A DNA stretch of 43,727 bases from Deltaproteobacteria bacterium (GCA_021847245.1 JAJZUC010000015.1:1-43727), one strand, 5' to 3'. Shown: positions 18,149 to 26,990, counted from the stretch's first letter. The notes: generated by a model from the sequence alone, not told the origin. Numbers and translations: made by a program.

Positions 18149-18484
18149 ATGCGGAGTAAAACCTTCCGAATAATCTCCGTAATTGTCCTGCTTGCGGCGG
18201 TTTCCATGTTCACCGGGCTGGAATCCGTCGTTTCCGCTGCGCAAGTCGTGAAGGCCGAGAAGTCCTGCTGCGACGGCTGCGGCCACGACGAAGACCAGGA
18301 CAGCAGCCCGGTCCCCAAGTCCGCGCCCGGTTGCCCCGCCTTCCTCTGCCTTTCTGTTGATGTCGTTGAGCCGGTAACCACGCAGATTATTTCCTCGGAA
18401 ACTGTTCCCTTCTTCGCGTTCATTCCAGACCCAATCCCCGACCCATTCATAAGATCGATCTTCCATCCACCGTTACACGCCTAG
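18149..18484 (+). CDS. Small exported Cys-rich protein (paralogue 3)
   Basis: The 111-residue product has a signal peptide (RSKTFRIISVIVLLAAVSMF), a Cys/Asp cluster (SCCDGCGHDEDQDS, then CPAFLC) and a tail FIRSIFHPPLHA. It shares plan and operon position with the proteins at 3023 and 13268, although sequence similarity is weaker. There is no ribosome site before the ATG, and the promoter geometry fits a leaderless start. It is followed by the OB-fold, ABC and permease genes. Periplasmic metal binding is inferred. Confidence 0.6.
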   Translation: MRSKTFRIISVIVLLAAVSMFTGLESVVSAAQVVKAEKSCCDGCGHDEDQDSSPVPKSAPGCPAFLCLSVDVVEPVTTQIISSETVPFFAFIPDPIPDPFIRSIFHPPLHA

Positions 18485-18585
18485 TGCTCCTCGTCTGAAA
18501 ACTGGAAACTTATTCCGTTGTTACAGGGACAGGTGCGTCTTTGCATCTGCACGTCCATCATTTCAAGGATCATGGAGGTTCTATC

Positions 18586-18978
18586 ATGAAGAGGTACATC
18601 TTTGCCCTTGCGGCACTCATCATAGCAATTATTGCCTTTGCCGGCTTCAGCAGCGGCATGGGGAAAAAGGTTCAGACAAAAGCGGTACTGTCGGTTAACG
18701 ACATACAGGCGGACCCTACCGCCTATACGGGGACCATAACCATCAACGGTGTTGTGGCGGGCGTTTCCAAGCAGGACCCGAAAATCTTCGGCATCATCGA
18801 CACGGCGGAAGCGAAGCTGTGCAAAGTCGTAACGTGCGCAACGTTCTATCTCCCGGTGAAATACGCGGGGCAGGCGCCGAAGGAGGGGGACGAGGTGAAC
18901 GTCACCGGAAGCTTCGGCGAAAAGGGGCGCGTCTTCAACGCTACCAAGGTCGAAGTTCTGCGTCACCTGAACTTCTAG
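18586..18978 (+). CDS. Exported OB-fold-like protein
   Basis: The 130-residue product has an N-terminal hydrophobic anchor or signal (KRYIFALAALIIAIIAFAGF). A compact beta-rich domain follows (VNDIQADPTAYTGTITINGV, then GDEVNVTGSFGEKGRVFNAT) that looks like a nucleic-acid-independent OB fold of the CcmE or tRNA_anti-like type. Two Cys (LCKVVTC) could bind metal or form a disulfide. Start ATG 18586 follows GGAGG. It lies 10 bases before the ABC permease and may be its periplasmic partner. The exact family is uncertain. Confidence 0.62.
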   Translation: MKRYIFALAALIIAIIAFAGFSSGMGKKVQTKAVLSVNDIQADPTAYTGTITINGVVAGVSKQDPKIFGIIDTAEAKLCKVVTCATFYLPVKYAGQAPKEGDEVNVTGSFGEKGRVFNATKVEVLRHLNF

Positions 18979-18988
18979 GAGGGTTGCC

Positions 18989-20152
18989 ATGAACATTCCG
19001 AAACTGGTAGTGAAGAACATCACCCGCCGCAAGGGGCGATTCATCTTCACGCTTTTGGGCATCACCATCGGCATTGCCTCCTTCGTCACCCTTCTCTCCC
19101 TTGGCGGAGGGCTGAAGAAGGAGATCAGGAAGCAGGCAGCGGAGCTGGGGGCAAACCTGGTGGTGACCCCCAAGGGGTGGTGCGCCTATGAGCAGGTGTC
19201 GGTCCTGACCGGCGAACAGCTCCCCGAGGCGATCCCCTTCGACACAGTGAAGAAGATATCGGCGATCAGGGGATTGACCGCCGTCCCTTACCTGACCGAG
19301 CGGACCGCCTACAGGAACAACCCGGTCTCCGTTATCGGAATCCTTCCGGAGGAGATGCGCCGGTTCAAGAACTGGGGGATGGAGCAGGGGAGCTATTTCA
19401 CTGCTCAGGACGAAAGGGCCCTGGTCATAGGCTCCGGCATAGCCGGGCAGTTCAAGATAAAGCCGGGGGACGAACTGACCATAAAAGGGGAGCGGCTCCC
19501 CGTCAAAGGGGTACTCAAGGAGACCGGGGGAAAGGACGACATCGCCGTCTACATCCCCCTCTCCGTCGCACAGAAACTCTATGAAGTGGGAAGCAATGTC
19601 TCATTCATCGCCATCAAGGTTGACGATATCGCCAAGATCGACGCTTACATTCTGCAGATCCAGGAGGCTGCCAACGTGGCAGTGGTCTCCGACAAGCAGC
19701 TCCTGAAGTCTGTTCTCTCCATCGTCGGCACGGTCAGCATGACGTTGCAGCTCATCGCCGCCGTGGCGATTCTCGCCGCCGCCTTCGGGATCATCAACAC
19801 CATGATGACCGCCATCTCGGAGAGGAAGCGGGAGATCGGCATCCTCCAGGCCATCGGCGCACCGCGGGGGACGATCTTTTCCCTCTTTTTCCTGGAGTCG
19901 GGCTGCTACGGCCTCCTGGGGGGAATATTCGGGGTGGGGTGCGGCCTCCTCTTCTCCCTTTTCGCCTCCCCCTACATCTCCCAGAACGAGTTCACCTCAC
20001 TGATCAGGGGGACTGAAGTCGGCGAGGCCCTGGACCTCCGGGTCATCCTCGGCTCGATCCTCTTCTCTGTTGCCGTTTCTCTCGTGTCGGGGTTTTACCC
20101 GGCCTGGAAGGCGGCAAGAATGACTCCCGTGGAGGCGATAAGCTATGAATGA
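18989..20152 (+). CDS. ABC transporter permease, FtsX/MacB-like
   Basis: The 387-residue product has one N-terminal helix (FIFTLLGITIGIASFVTLLS), a periplasmic MacB_PCD domain of roughly 220 residues and three C-terminal helices, with the typical MMTAISERKREIGILQAIGA loop. It pairs with the ATPase that overlaps its end (ATGA-type, 8 bases). Such MacB/LolCE-like pairs work on periplasmic substrates, not as classic importers. Similar pairs occur at 39838-43092 in the P19 operon. Confidence 0.9.
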   Translation: MNIPKLVVKNITRRKGRFIFTLLGITIGIASFVTLLSLGGGLKKEIRKQAAELGANLVVTPKGWCAYEQVSVLTGEQLPEAIPFDTVKKISAIRGLTAVPYLTERTAYRNNPVSVIGILPEEMRRFKNWGMEQGSYFTAQDERALVIGSGIAGQFKIKPGDELTIKGERLPVKGVLKETGGKDDIAVYIPLSVAQKLYEVGSNVSFIAIKVDDIAKIDAYILQIQEAANVAVVSDKQLLKSVLSIVGTVSMTLQLIAAVAILAAAFGIINTMMTAISERKREIGILQAIGAPRGTIFSLFFLESGCYGLLGGIFGVGCGLLFSLFASPYISQNEFTSLIRGTEVGEALDLRVILGSILFSVAVSLVSGFYPAWKAARMTPVEAISYE

Positions 20153-20834
20153 CGCCATTATCAAAACGGAAAATCTGCACAAAACATACATGACCGGGAA
20201 AGTTACGACCCACGCCCTGCGCGGGGTAAGCCTGGAGATACCGAGGGGAGCATTCTGCGCCATCGTCGGCCCGTCGGGACACGGCAAGAGCACCCTCATG
20301 CACCTGATCGGCGGGCTTGACAGGGCAAGCGAGGGGACGGTCTTTATCGACGGCGAAGAAATTACCCGCCTTTCCAACAGCCGCCTGGCGGCTCTCAGGG
20401 CGCGAAAGATCGGGTTCGTTTTCCAGTTCTTCAACCTCCTGCAAAGTCTCACGGCCGAGGAGAACATGGCCACGGCCATGATGTTCGCCGGCGTGCCCGA
20501 AAAGAAGCAAGCGGAGAAGGCGCGGGAGTTCCTCTCCCTGGTCGGCCTCTCGGAAAAGCTGAAGTCAAAACCTTCGGAGCTGTCCGGTGGCCAGCAGCAG
20601 CGGGTCGCCATAGCCCGCGCCCTTGCCAACGATCCGGAGATCCTCCTCATGGACGAACCGACCGGAAACCTCGATTCGGAGTCGGAGGCGGAAGTGCTCG
20701 ATGCGGTTTTCAGACTCCACAAGGAGGGGAAGACCGTAATCATTGTCACGCATAACCCTGAAATCGCGAAGCGGGCGGAGATGGTGATAAGGATAAAGGA
20801 TGGAAGGCTTGCTGAGAGGCAGGCCCTGATTTAG
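20145..20834 (+). CDS. ABC transporter ATPase, LolD/MacB-like
   Basis: The 229-residue product has all nucleotide-binding motifs: Walker A GPSGHGKST, Q-loop FVFQFF, signature LSGGQQQR, Walker B ILLMDEPTGNLD and the switch His in VTHNPE. It energises the permease at 18989. The two reading frames overlap, so the ratio of subunits is probably fixed by coupling. Confidence 0.94.
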   Translation: MNDAIIKTENLHKTYMTGKVTTHALRGVSLEIPRGAFCAIVGPSGHGKSTLMHLIGGLDRASEGTVFIDGEEITRLSNSRLAALRARKIGFVFQFFNLLQSLTAEENMATAMMFAGVPEKKQAEKAREFLSLVGLSEKLKSKPSELSGGQQQRVAIARALANDPEILLMDEPTGNLDSESEAEVLDAVFRLHKEGKTVIIVTHNPEIAKRAEMVIRIKDGRLAERQALI

Positions 20835-20870
20835 CAATTTCACTATTGTCGGAGAGGAGGTTGACCGCCC

Positions 20871-21761
20871 ATGCAAGGCTTTGCTATCAGCTTTGGAGCT
20901 ACCCTTGCCGACCTGCTCCTCAAGGTCACCCCCTACTTTCTCTTTGGGGTGCTGTTTTCAGGCTTGCTCAAGGTCTACGTCAGACCGGCATGGACCGAGC
21001 GTTTCTTCGCGCGCGGCACATCCTCCGTATTCTATGCCAGCCTGGCAGGAGCCCTCCTGCCGGGCTGTTCCTGCGCCACCATGCCCATGTCCGACGGGGT
21101 GAAGGCGCAAGGGGGAAGGTTGGGTACGGTGACCGCCTTTATCATCATCTCCCCACTCCTCTCCCCAATCACCATCGCCATGACCTACGTCATGCTCGGC
21201 TGGAAGATGACCGTCGCCCGCGTCATTGTTCCGTTTCTCTTCAGCATGGGCGTGGGAGTCCTTCTCAATACCCTGGAAGCCGCCAAGGTGAAGGGATTCT
21301 CCTTCCCCGGCGGAGCAGCCGTGTCCCAGGAAAGCTGCTGCTCCATAGAGCCGTTTCGCCCAACCCTGTGGGGGAGCCTGCGGCACATCCTGCGCGATCT
21401 CGGTCCCTACTTCCTGCTGGGAATGGCGTTGGCCGCACTTCTGACCACCCTCGTCCCCGAAGATGCCATTCCCCGGTACATCGGCGGTTCCGGGCCGCTC
21501 GCCTATCTCCTGGCAGCCTTCATCGGCATTCCGGTTTACGTCTGCGAAGGCGAAGAGGTGCCGTTGACCTACGCACTGCTCAACCTCGGCCTCGGGCCGG
21601 GGCCCGCCTTCACCTTCCTGCTTGGTTCCGTTGGCACCTGCATCCCCACCATGATCATGGCGCGCAGGATCATCGGAATCTCAGCCACCGTGCTGTATGT
21701 TTTGGCCTGGTTTATCTTCGCCATCGGCGAAGGATGGGCGGTTTCGCTGTGGGTCTCGTAG
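20871..21761 (+). CDS. ArsP/SO_0444-like metal(loid) permease
   Basis: The 296-residue product has about eight membrane helices in two halves. It has the motif LLPGCSCATMPMSDG in the first half, a cytoplasmic loop with ESCCSIE, and YVCEGEEVPLTYAL in the second half. These Cys motifs belong to the DUF318/ArsP permease group that exports organoarsenicals or, in the SO_0444 branch, Cu and Zn. The start ATG 20871 has GAGGAGG about 11 bases upstream. It follows the ABC ATPase by 36 bases and is probably in the same operon. Confidence 0.83.
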   Translation: MQGFAISFGATLADLLLKVTPYFLFGVLFSGLLKVYVRPAWTERFFARGTSSVFYASLAGALLPGCSCATMPMSDGVKAQGGRLGTVTAFIIISPLLSPITIAMTYVMLGWKMTVARVIVPFLFSMGVGVLLNTLEAAKVKGFSFPGGAAVSQESCCSIEPFRPTLWGSLRHILRDLGPYFLLGMALAALLTTLVPEDAIPRYIGGSGPLAYLLAAFIGIPVYVCEGEEVPLTYALLNLGLGPGPAFTFLLGSVGTCIPTMIMARRIIGISATVLYVLAWFIFAIGEGWAVSLWVS

Positions 21762-21787
21762 GCAAATCCCTTATTTGAAAATATTTC

Positions 21788-21818
21788 TTGACCCTGTACC
21801 ATGGTACGGGGTTTATCT
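21788..21818 (+). promoter_or_regulatory. MerR-type promoter and operator
   Basis: TTGACC (21788-21793) and TTATCT (21813-21818) are 19 bases apart, the stretched spacing that MerR proteins need. A near-perfect dyad fills the spacer: CCTGTACC, AT, GGTACGGG (21793-21810). The layout closely follows the known mer promoter, except that here merR is the first gene downstream on the same strand. Confidence 0.85.
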
Positions 21819-21839
21819 TTTGAATCAGGGGGTAAAAGG

Positions 21840-22262
21840 ATGAAAGATATGACCATCGGCCAGGTGGCGAAAAGGGCGGAAGTGAACATCGAGACCATCC
21901 GATACTACGAACGGCAAGGGCTGATACCAAGCCCGCCGCGCCGGGAATCCGGTTATCGTCAATATTCCGGAGGGACCGTAGAGCGGGTGCGGTTCATCAA
22001 GCGGGCGCAGGAGCTCGGGTTTTCCCTGAAGGAAATTGCGGAACTCCTCTCCTTGCGCGTTGCGCCTGATATCAGCTGCAGCGAGGTAAAACGGCGGGCG
22101 GAGGCCAAGATCACTGATATAGAGGAAAAAATTCGTACCCTTCAAAAGATGAAAGAGGCGCTGGCAAGATTGGCAAGCACATGCAGCGGACGCGGCCCGA
22201 CCAGCGAATGCCCGATACTGGAGGCTCTGGAAAACGAGGAGGAGAAGGATGCAAAAGAGTGA
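21840..22262 (+). CDS. merR: MerR-family regulator, mercury-type
   Basis: The 140-residue product has the MerR winged HTH (TIGQVAKRAEVNIETIRYYE, then GLIPSPPR) and a dimer helix. The Cys spacing C-x34-C-x8-C (in DISCSE, STCSGR and SECPIL) is the same as the three Hg(II)-binding Cys of Tn501 MerR (82, 117, 126). It would bind the dyad in its own promoter and switch on the operon with Hg(II). ATG 21840 is chosen over an upstream in-frame start that lies in the operator. Pb or Cd sensing cannot be fully excluded. Confidence 0.92.
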   Translation: MKDMTIGQVAKRAEVNIETIRYYERQGLIPSPPRRESGYRQYSGGTVERVRFIKRAQELGFSLKEIAELLSLRVAPDISCSEVKRRAEAKITDIEEKIRTLQKMKEALARLASTCSGRGPTSECPILEALENEEEKDAKE

Positions 22263-22707
22263 AAAGAATGGTGGAGAGGAGGCGGCTCCCAGTTCCGTGC
22301 CAGCGGGGGCCGAGGTCGGCTGGAGGGGGATGGCAGCGACTTTGCCGGGGGTAGGGATTGCGCTCCTTCCCAAACTGGCTTGTCCCGCCTGCTGGCCTGC
22401 CTACGCAGGGGTTCTCAGTTCGCTGGGAATCGGGTTCGTCAACTACAATCCATACCTGTTGCCGCTGACGGCGCTTTTCCTTCTCCTGGCGGTCGCCTCC
22501 CTCGGCTTCAGGGCCAGGAGCCGTCGCGGGTTCGGGCCGCTTGCCCTGGGGGTTGTTGCGGCAATTATCGTGATCGTCGGAAAGTTCGTGCTCTTTCACG
22601 ATCCGACCATGTACGGGGGGATCATTCTCCTTATGGTGGCCTCGCTGTGGAACTCGTGGCCCCGGCGCAGGAAAGGGAATAACTCCTGCCCGGCCTGTGT
22701 TTCATGA
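22249..22707 (+). CDS. MerC/MerT-like small mercury-transport membrane protein
   Basis: The 152-residue product has four likely membrane helices and KLACPACWPAYAGVLSSLGI, a Cys pair in a helix as in MerC, MerF and MerT. A soluble N-terminus of about 30 residues and a CPAC near the C-terminus are extra. In mer systems such proteins move Hg(II) through the inner membrane. It overlaps merR by 14 bases, with a good ribosome site (GAGGAGAAGG). The exact Mer subfamily is uncertain. Confidence 0.75.
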   Translation: MQKSEKNGGEEAAPSSVPAGAEVGWRGMAATLPGVGIALLPKLACPACWPAYAGVLSSLGIGFVNYNPYLLPLTALFLLLAVASLGFRARSRRGFGPLALGVVAAIIVIVGKFVLFHDPTMYGGIILLMVASLWNSWPRRRKGNNSCPACVS

Positions 22708-22751
22708 GTTGGATTAGGCAACAAAGCTGGACAAGAAAGGGGGTGATATAA

Positions 22752-23027
22752 TTGAATGTCAAGAGGAAGGTAGAAGTATTTACAGCAGGGTGTCCTCTCT
22801 GCGATCCGGTAGTGGAGCTGGTTAAGAAGACGGCCTGCCCGTCATGCGAGGTTATTGTTTATGACCTCAACGCGGGGTGTGCTACCAACGAGTGCAGGGA
22901 GAAAGCAAAAGCATACGGAATTAACCGTGTCCCTGCCGTTGTGGTGGATGGCAGACTTCTCGATTGCTGCGTCACCGGGACGGTGAGCGAAGAGAAGCTC
23001 CGTGCCGCAGGCATCGGAACTGCATGA
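22752..23027 (+). CDS. Thioredoxin/glutaredoxin-like small protein
   Basis: The 91-residue product has a thioredoxin fold with CPLC at residues 14-17 (VEVFTAGCPLCDP), a second pair CPSC and a cis-Pro region VPAVVVDG. Further Cys lie in GCATNEC and DCC. It starts at TTG 22752 after GGGGGTGATATAA. Small thioredoxin-like proteins of this type are common in mer and ars operons, where they may carry or reduce metal thiolates. It is cytoplasmic (no signal peptide). Confidence 0.82.
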   Translation: MNVKRKVEVFTAGCPLCDPVVELVKKTACPSCEVIVYDLNAGCATNECREKAKAYGINRVPAVVVDGRLLDCCVTGTVSEEKLRAAGIGTA

Positions 23028-23041
23028 AAATTCATTCCTGA

Positions 23042-23080
23042 AATCCTGCGGAAGGCCGTTTACCAGCCTTCCGCAGGATT
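23042..23080. terminator. Long perfect hairpin inside the mer-like operon
   Basis: Two 15-base arms (23042-23056 and 23066-23080, starting AATCCTGCGG and GCCTTCCGCA) pair perfectly around 9 bases. No U-tract follows on the + strand, so full termination is doubtful; partial attenuation or RNA processing before the ATPase gene is as likely. Confidence 0.5.
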
Positions 23081-23190
23081 ATGACCTTCCTGGTTGCCCT
23101 TGCCATGCCTCCCGTCCAGTCTGCATTCGTTACCTCCAACCCATAGGGAATACCGTGTACGAAACAGATAAGGAACAAAGGAGATAACAT

Positions 23191-25929
23191 ATGAATAAAA
23201 CGGCAACACTTCAGTCTGCTCCGCAGTTCTGGAGCGAAGAACCTTCAAAGAAGCCGGGCTTGCGCCGAATCCGCGCACACATCGGCGGACTGCACTGCTC
23301 ACTTTGCACGGGTACGATTGAAAGGGCGTTGGGCAAACGGCCCGGCGTGGATATGGTCGCCGTCAGCCTGACCCATGAGCAGGTGCTGATCGAATACAAC
23401 CCAGGCGTGACGCGGGGCGAGGATCTGCTTCAGACGCTCAAGGACATTGGCTATACCATCTCCGATCCGCGCAAACTGCGGCCATTCGAGGAAGAAGAAG
23501 CCGCGCTGGTGCGCGAGCGTTGGCGTTTTATCGTGGCCTTGGGCATGAGCATTGCCGCGATGGGGTTGGCTGGATACCCGGTTGACAGTCCATGGTTCTG
23601 GCTGTGCGTATTTTCCATCGCGAGCCTTGTCGTATTCACCTTTGTAGTCTTGCGCGCGTACGGCCTAGCGCGGGCGCTCACCGGCGCAACGCTCTTTGGC
23701 ATAATGGGAGCCGTCACGTACGCACTCCAGTTGCGCGGCGTGTTCGGTGCGGCTACGCCGTGGCTCGCCGGCGTTCTTGCGGTAGCGATCATATTCGGTG
23801 CAGGCCGACATATTGTCAAGATGGCCGTCGCAGCGCTTCGGCGGGGCATTCTAAACCAGCATGTGCTGGTCGAGTTTGGTGCGTTCGCGGGGCTTGTCGG
23901 CGGAGCGACCGGCCTCGCTTTCAAATTTCCCCATTATCCTACGGCAGCGTTCTTCTCGGTGGGAGTCATGGTGCTCTCGTATCACATCTTCTCCGAATGG
24001 CTGTCGCTCATCGTGAAGACGCGCAGCTCCCAGGCGGTCAAGAAGCTTTTGGACCTCGAGCCCGATATGGTGCATGTGGTCAAGGACGGTAAGGAACAGG
24101 AAGTCCCGCTCGAACAGGTGCGGGCCGGCGACATCGTGCGCATCCGACCGGGGGCGCGTGTGCCGGTGGATGGCGAGATCGTGTCGGGAGAATCGGACGT
24201 GGACGAATCGCTCGTAACGGGCGAGCCGCTGCCCGTTGAAAAGCGCGCAGGCGACAAGACCGTGAGCGGCTCGCTGAACGGCCACGGCACGTTACTCGTG
24301 CGGGTGACCGTGGTGGGGGAGGAAAGTTTTCTCCGGCAAGTGATCCGCAGCGTGGAAGACGCTCGGGCGTTGAAACCCGGTTTATTGCATCTGGTGGATC
24401 GTGTGCTGCGTGTTTATACACCGCTTGTGCTGCTGACCGCGCTCGGCGCAACACTTTTCTGGCTGCTCGGCCCGCTCGTCGTTGGAGGCTCGCCCGATCT
24501 GCAACGCGCGATGTTTGCGGGGCTGAGCGTGCTCGTGATGGGCTATCCGTGCGCCGTTGGAATTTCCGCGCCGCTTTCGATTGTGCGCGGAGGCGGCGAA
24601 GCCGCCGAACGCGGCGTGTTGATGCGCACCGGCGAAGCGTTTCAGGCCCTGCGGCGAGTGCAGCGTGTGGTCTTTGATAAGACCGGCACGCTGACAGAGG
24701 GTCGCCCTGCGTTGCGGGAGATCGTCCCAGTGGGAGGAACCGAAGAAGAACTGCTCACGCTAGCTGGGGCAGCGGAAGCCGGATCCGAACACCCGCTTGC
24801 GCGCGCCATAGTAGAGGAGGCGTTTGACCGCAGCCTGGCGCTGCCGGAAGTTCTGGGATTTGAGGCAGTTACCGGAAAAGGAGTCAGGGCGCGTCTTGGT
24901 AATAAGAAGCTGGTTGTCGGCAGCCCTTCATTCCTCGCCGGTGAGGGAGTGAAGCTTGATCCTCTTGGAGCACGCATCGATGAACTTGAAATGCAAGGCT
25001 TTACGGTCATCGCCGCTGCACAGGACAGTGAGCTTTGCGGCCTGCTGGCGCTTGGTGACGCGCTCCGGCCTGACGCGGAGGAGACGGTGCGCCGCCTCCA
25101 CGCGCTCGGCATCCGCACGAGCCTGATCACAGGCGATAACGAAAGGGCGGCAAAACATTTCGCCCGTGCCGCGGGGATTGAAGAGGTTCACGCACGTATC
25201 CTGCCGGCGGAGAAAGCGGGGATTATTCGCAAGCTTCAGCAGAAAGAGCGCGTTGCAATGGTCGGCGACGGCATTAACGACGCGCCTGCCTTGATGCAAG
25301 CCGAGGTCGGCATCGCCTTCGGGAGCGGAGCCGACATCGCAGTTGAATCCGCCGATGTGATTATCCTCAACAAGCGGGTCAGCTCCGTGCTCACGGCATA
25401 CGAGATCAGTCGTTACAGTTACCGCAAGATGCTGCAGAACGTTTTCCTTGCATTCACGTTCAACGGCATCGGCATCCCAGCGGCTGCGACCGGATTGATC
25501 TATCCGATCTGGGGCATGGTCGCAATGGCAGCGAGCGTCACGTCGATCTTCATCAATTCCTTGTGGAGTCGCGGAACATATTTCTTCCAGGCCATCAAGA
25601 CAGTGGGACGCGCGCCAGAAATGCCTGCCGGTGCGAACGTTACCACGGGAGCAGCCCCGCAGGCGGAAACGAGGAAGACTACAGCCATGTTGAAGTCGGT
25701 TACCTTTGAAGTCATAAGTGATCGGCGGCTGGCATGCGAGGGGTGCGAACAGCGCGTCGAACGGATTCTCAAGGAGCAGCAAGGCGTACATAAGGTCAAG
25801 GCTGATGCCCGCAATCAGCATATCGAAGTTCTCTTTGAAGCAACGAAACTGGATGCCGATGCCTTGGCAGAATGCGTCGGCAAAATTGGGTATCAGACCA
25901 GAGCAGTAGATCCGACTTCGCCGAAATAG
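23191..25929 (+). CDS. P1B-type metal ATPase with YPC motif and HMA domains at both ends
   Basis: The 912-residue product is longer than usual. Its N-terminal HMA-like domain has [10 protein letters not shown] (C36, C39). The core has TGEP in place of TGES, Y452-P453-C454 ([13 protein letters not shown]), D496-KTGT, SEHP and GDGINDAP. Residues about 836-905 form a second HMA domain with C849-EGC. The metal motif lacks the first Cys of CPC. It sits in a MerR-led operon between two MerC-like genes, so export of Hg(II) or another thiophilic metal is the best guess. Its codon use (many GCG, CGC) differs from the neighbours and hints at transfer. Confidence 0.88.
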   Translation: MNKTATLQSAPQFWSEEPSKKPGLRRIRAHIGGLHCSLCTGTIERALGKRPGVDMVAVSLTHEQVLIEYNPGVTRGEDLLQTLKDIGYTISDPRKLRPFEEEEAALVRERWRFIVALGMSIAAMGLAGYPVDSPWFWLCVFSIASLVVFTFVVLRAYGLARALTGATLFGIMGAVTYALQLRGVFGAATPWLAGVLAVAIIFGAGRHIVKMAVAALRRGILNQHVLVEFGAFAGLVGGATGLAFKFPHYPTAAFFSVGVMVLSYHIFSEWLSLIVKTRSSQAVKKLLDLEPDMVHVVKDGKEQEVPLEQVRAGDIVRIRPGARVPVDGEIVSGESDVDESLVTGEPLPVEKRAGDKTVSGSLNGHGTLLVRVTVVGEESFLRQVIRSVEDARALKPGLLHLVDRVLRVYTPLVLLTALGATLFWLLGPLVVGGSPDLQRAMFAGLSVLVMGYPCAVGISAPLSIVRGGGEAAERGVLMRTGEAFQALRRVQRVVFDKTGTLTEGRPALREIVPVGGTEEELLTLAGAAEAGSEHPLARAIVEEAFDRSLALPEVLGFEAVTGKGVRARLGNKKLVVGSPSFLAGEGVKLDPLGARIDELEMQGFTVIAAAQDSELCGLLALGDALRPDAEETVRRLHALGIRTSLITGDNERAAKHFARAAGIEEVHARILPAEKAGIIRKLQQKERVAMVGDGINDAPALMQAEVGIAFGSGADIAVESADVIILNKRVSSVLTAYEISRYSYRKMLQNVFLAFTFNGIGIPAAATGLIYPIWGMVAMAASVTSIFINSLWSRGTYFFQAIKTVGRAPEMPAGANVTTGAAPQAETRKTTAMLKSVTFEVISDRRLACEGCEQRVERILKEQQGVHKVKADARNQHIEVLFEATKLDADALAECVGKIGYQTRAVDPTSPK

Positions 25930-25950
25930 TGACTAGCGGAGGGGGCAGTT

Positions 25951-26316
25951 ATGCGGCTCCGAATCCTCGACAAGATCGGCTCCATCGGCGCGATTGTTGC
26001 CGCCGCCGCATGCCCCGTATGCTTTCCGCTCCTTGCCGCCGTCGGCTCGGTGATCGGCCTTGGGTTCTTCCACCGCTACGAGGGGAAGCTTCTCATTTTC
26101 TTCCAGGCGCTGGTCCTCTTGGCCCTCGCCGGCCTTATCGTCTCATTTTGGCGGCACCGCAATCCCGTGCCGCTCATTATTGGCGTCCCGAGCACCCTCC
26201 TGGTCTTTTATGCTTTTTACATCCGCTTTAGCGAAATCATGAATTACCTGGGGCTTGCGGGGCTTGTGATAGCTTCCGTAATGAACACCATCGCTAACAG
26301 AAGGAGGAAGCGATGA
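25951..26316 (+). CDS. merC: MerC-like mercury-transport membrane protein
   Basis: The 121-residue product has four likely membrane helices and GAIVAAAACPVCFPLLAAVG, the helix-embedded CPxC typical of MerC. It follows the ATPase by 21 bases with GGAGGG upstream, and its end overlaps the next gene by 4 bases. It would bring Hg(II) across the inner membrane, or hand it to the ATPase if the flow is outward. Confidence 0.82.
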   Translation: MRLRILDKIGSIGAIVAAAACPVCFPLLAAVGSVIGLGFFHRYEGKLLIFFQALVLLALAGLIVSFWRHRNPVPLIIGVPSTLLVFYAFYIRFSEIMNYLGLAGLVIASVMNTIANRRRKR

Positions 26317-26501
26317 AGTTTACATCGGTCATAACCTGCCCCCATTGCGGACACCGGAAGGAAGAGACCATGCCAAACGACGCATGCCAGTTCTTCTACG
26401 AATGCGAAGGCTGCAAGGTGGTGCTGCGGCCGAAGCCGGGGGATTGCTGCGTCTTCTGCTCCTACGGGACAGAAAAGTGTCCGTCGAAGCAGAATAAGTG
26501 A
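26313..26501 (+). CDS. Small GDCCVFCSYG-motif protein of mer operons
   Basis: The 62-residue cytoplasmic protein has CPHCGHRKEE, a middle YECEGCKVVL and the hallmark GDCCVFCSYG followed by TEKCPSKQ. Proteins with this motif regularly accompany mer genes, but their job is not settled. ATGA overlap with the MerC-like gene shows coupling. Nine Cys in 62 residues imply metal or Hg binding. Confidence 0.85.
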   Translation: MKFTSVITCPHCGHRKEETMPNDACQFFYECEGCKVVLRPKPGDCCVFCSYGTEKCPSKQNK

Positions 26502-26504
26502 CAT

Positions 26505-26720
26505 CCGCTGAGTGGCCATTCAGTTGGCACCTGCATGGATCTGCCGCAGACTCTTGTCTCCTTTCATCTGCGGACCTTGCGGGAGGCAGGAATCGTGGTG
26601 ACGAATCGGGAAGGTCCCTTTGTCTACTACCGCCTCTCTGACCCTGCATCGCTGGATATTCTTTCCGATCATGCACAACAAGGCGCTTCGCAGGAAGCCC
26701 TCTATGAAGAGCCACGGAAA
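26505..26720 (+). pseudogene. ArsR-family regulator fragment
   Basis: The frame reads LPQTLVSFHLRTLREAGIVV, then TNREGPFVYYRLSDP, which is the recognition helix and wing of an ArsR/SmtB repressor. The first 40 or so residues, including the first helices and any CVC metal site, are missing; upstream sequence has no start and no similarity. The frame runs straight into the SHOCT-like gene. It is probably a deletion remnant. Confidence 0.7.
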
Positions 26721-26723
26721 ACC

Positions 26724-26977
26724 ATGCCGCATGAATACTTCTGGGGTGGCGGGATGTGGATATTTCCGACCATAGCGATAATTTTCGGATTTACGGTAGC
26801 GCTGTTGATGATCTTCCTGATCTTCGGCAGCAGGGGCTTCAGGCCACCTTGGCATGACTCCGGAAGCACCGCGGCGACGGGGAGGAGTCGGCCCTCGATA
26901 TCCTGAAAAAGCGTTATGCAAAGGGAGAGATCACGCGGGATGAATTCGAGAGGATGAAAAAGGACATACTCAGCTGA
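26724..26977 (+). pseudogene. Frameshifted SHOCT-domain membrane protein
   Basis: From ATG 26724 the product has one membrane helix (IFPTIAIIFGFTVALLMIFL) and then loses frame. The expected SHOCT tail, ALDILKKRYAKGEITRDEFE and RMKKDILS, is intact in another frame (about 26885-26977). Adding one G near 26870 (ACC-GCGGCGAC to ACC-GGCGGCGAC) would restore one 85-residue protein. It is either a true single-base loss or a sequencing error. SHOCT proteins like this are common beside metal genes. Confidence 0.75.
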
Positions 26978-26990
26978 ATTGGAGAAAACC

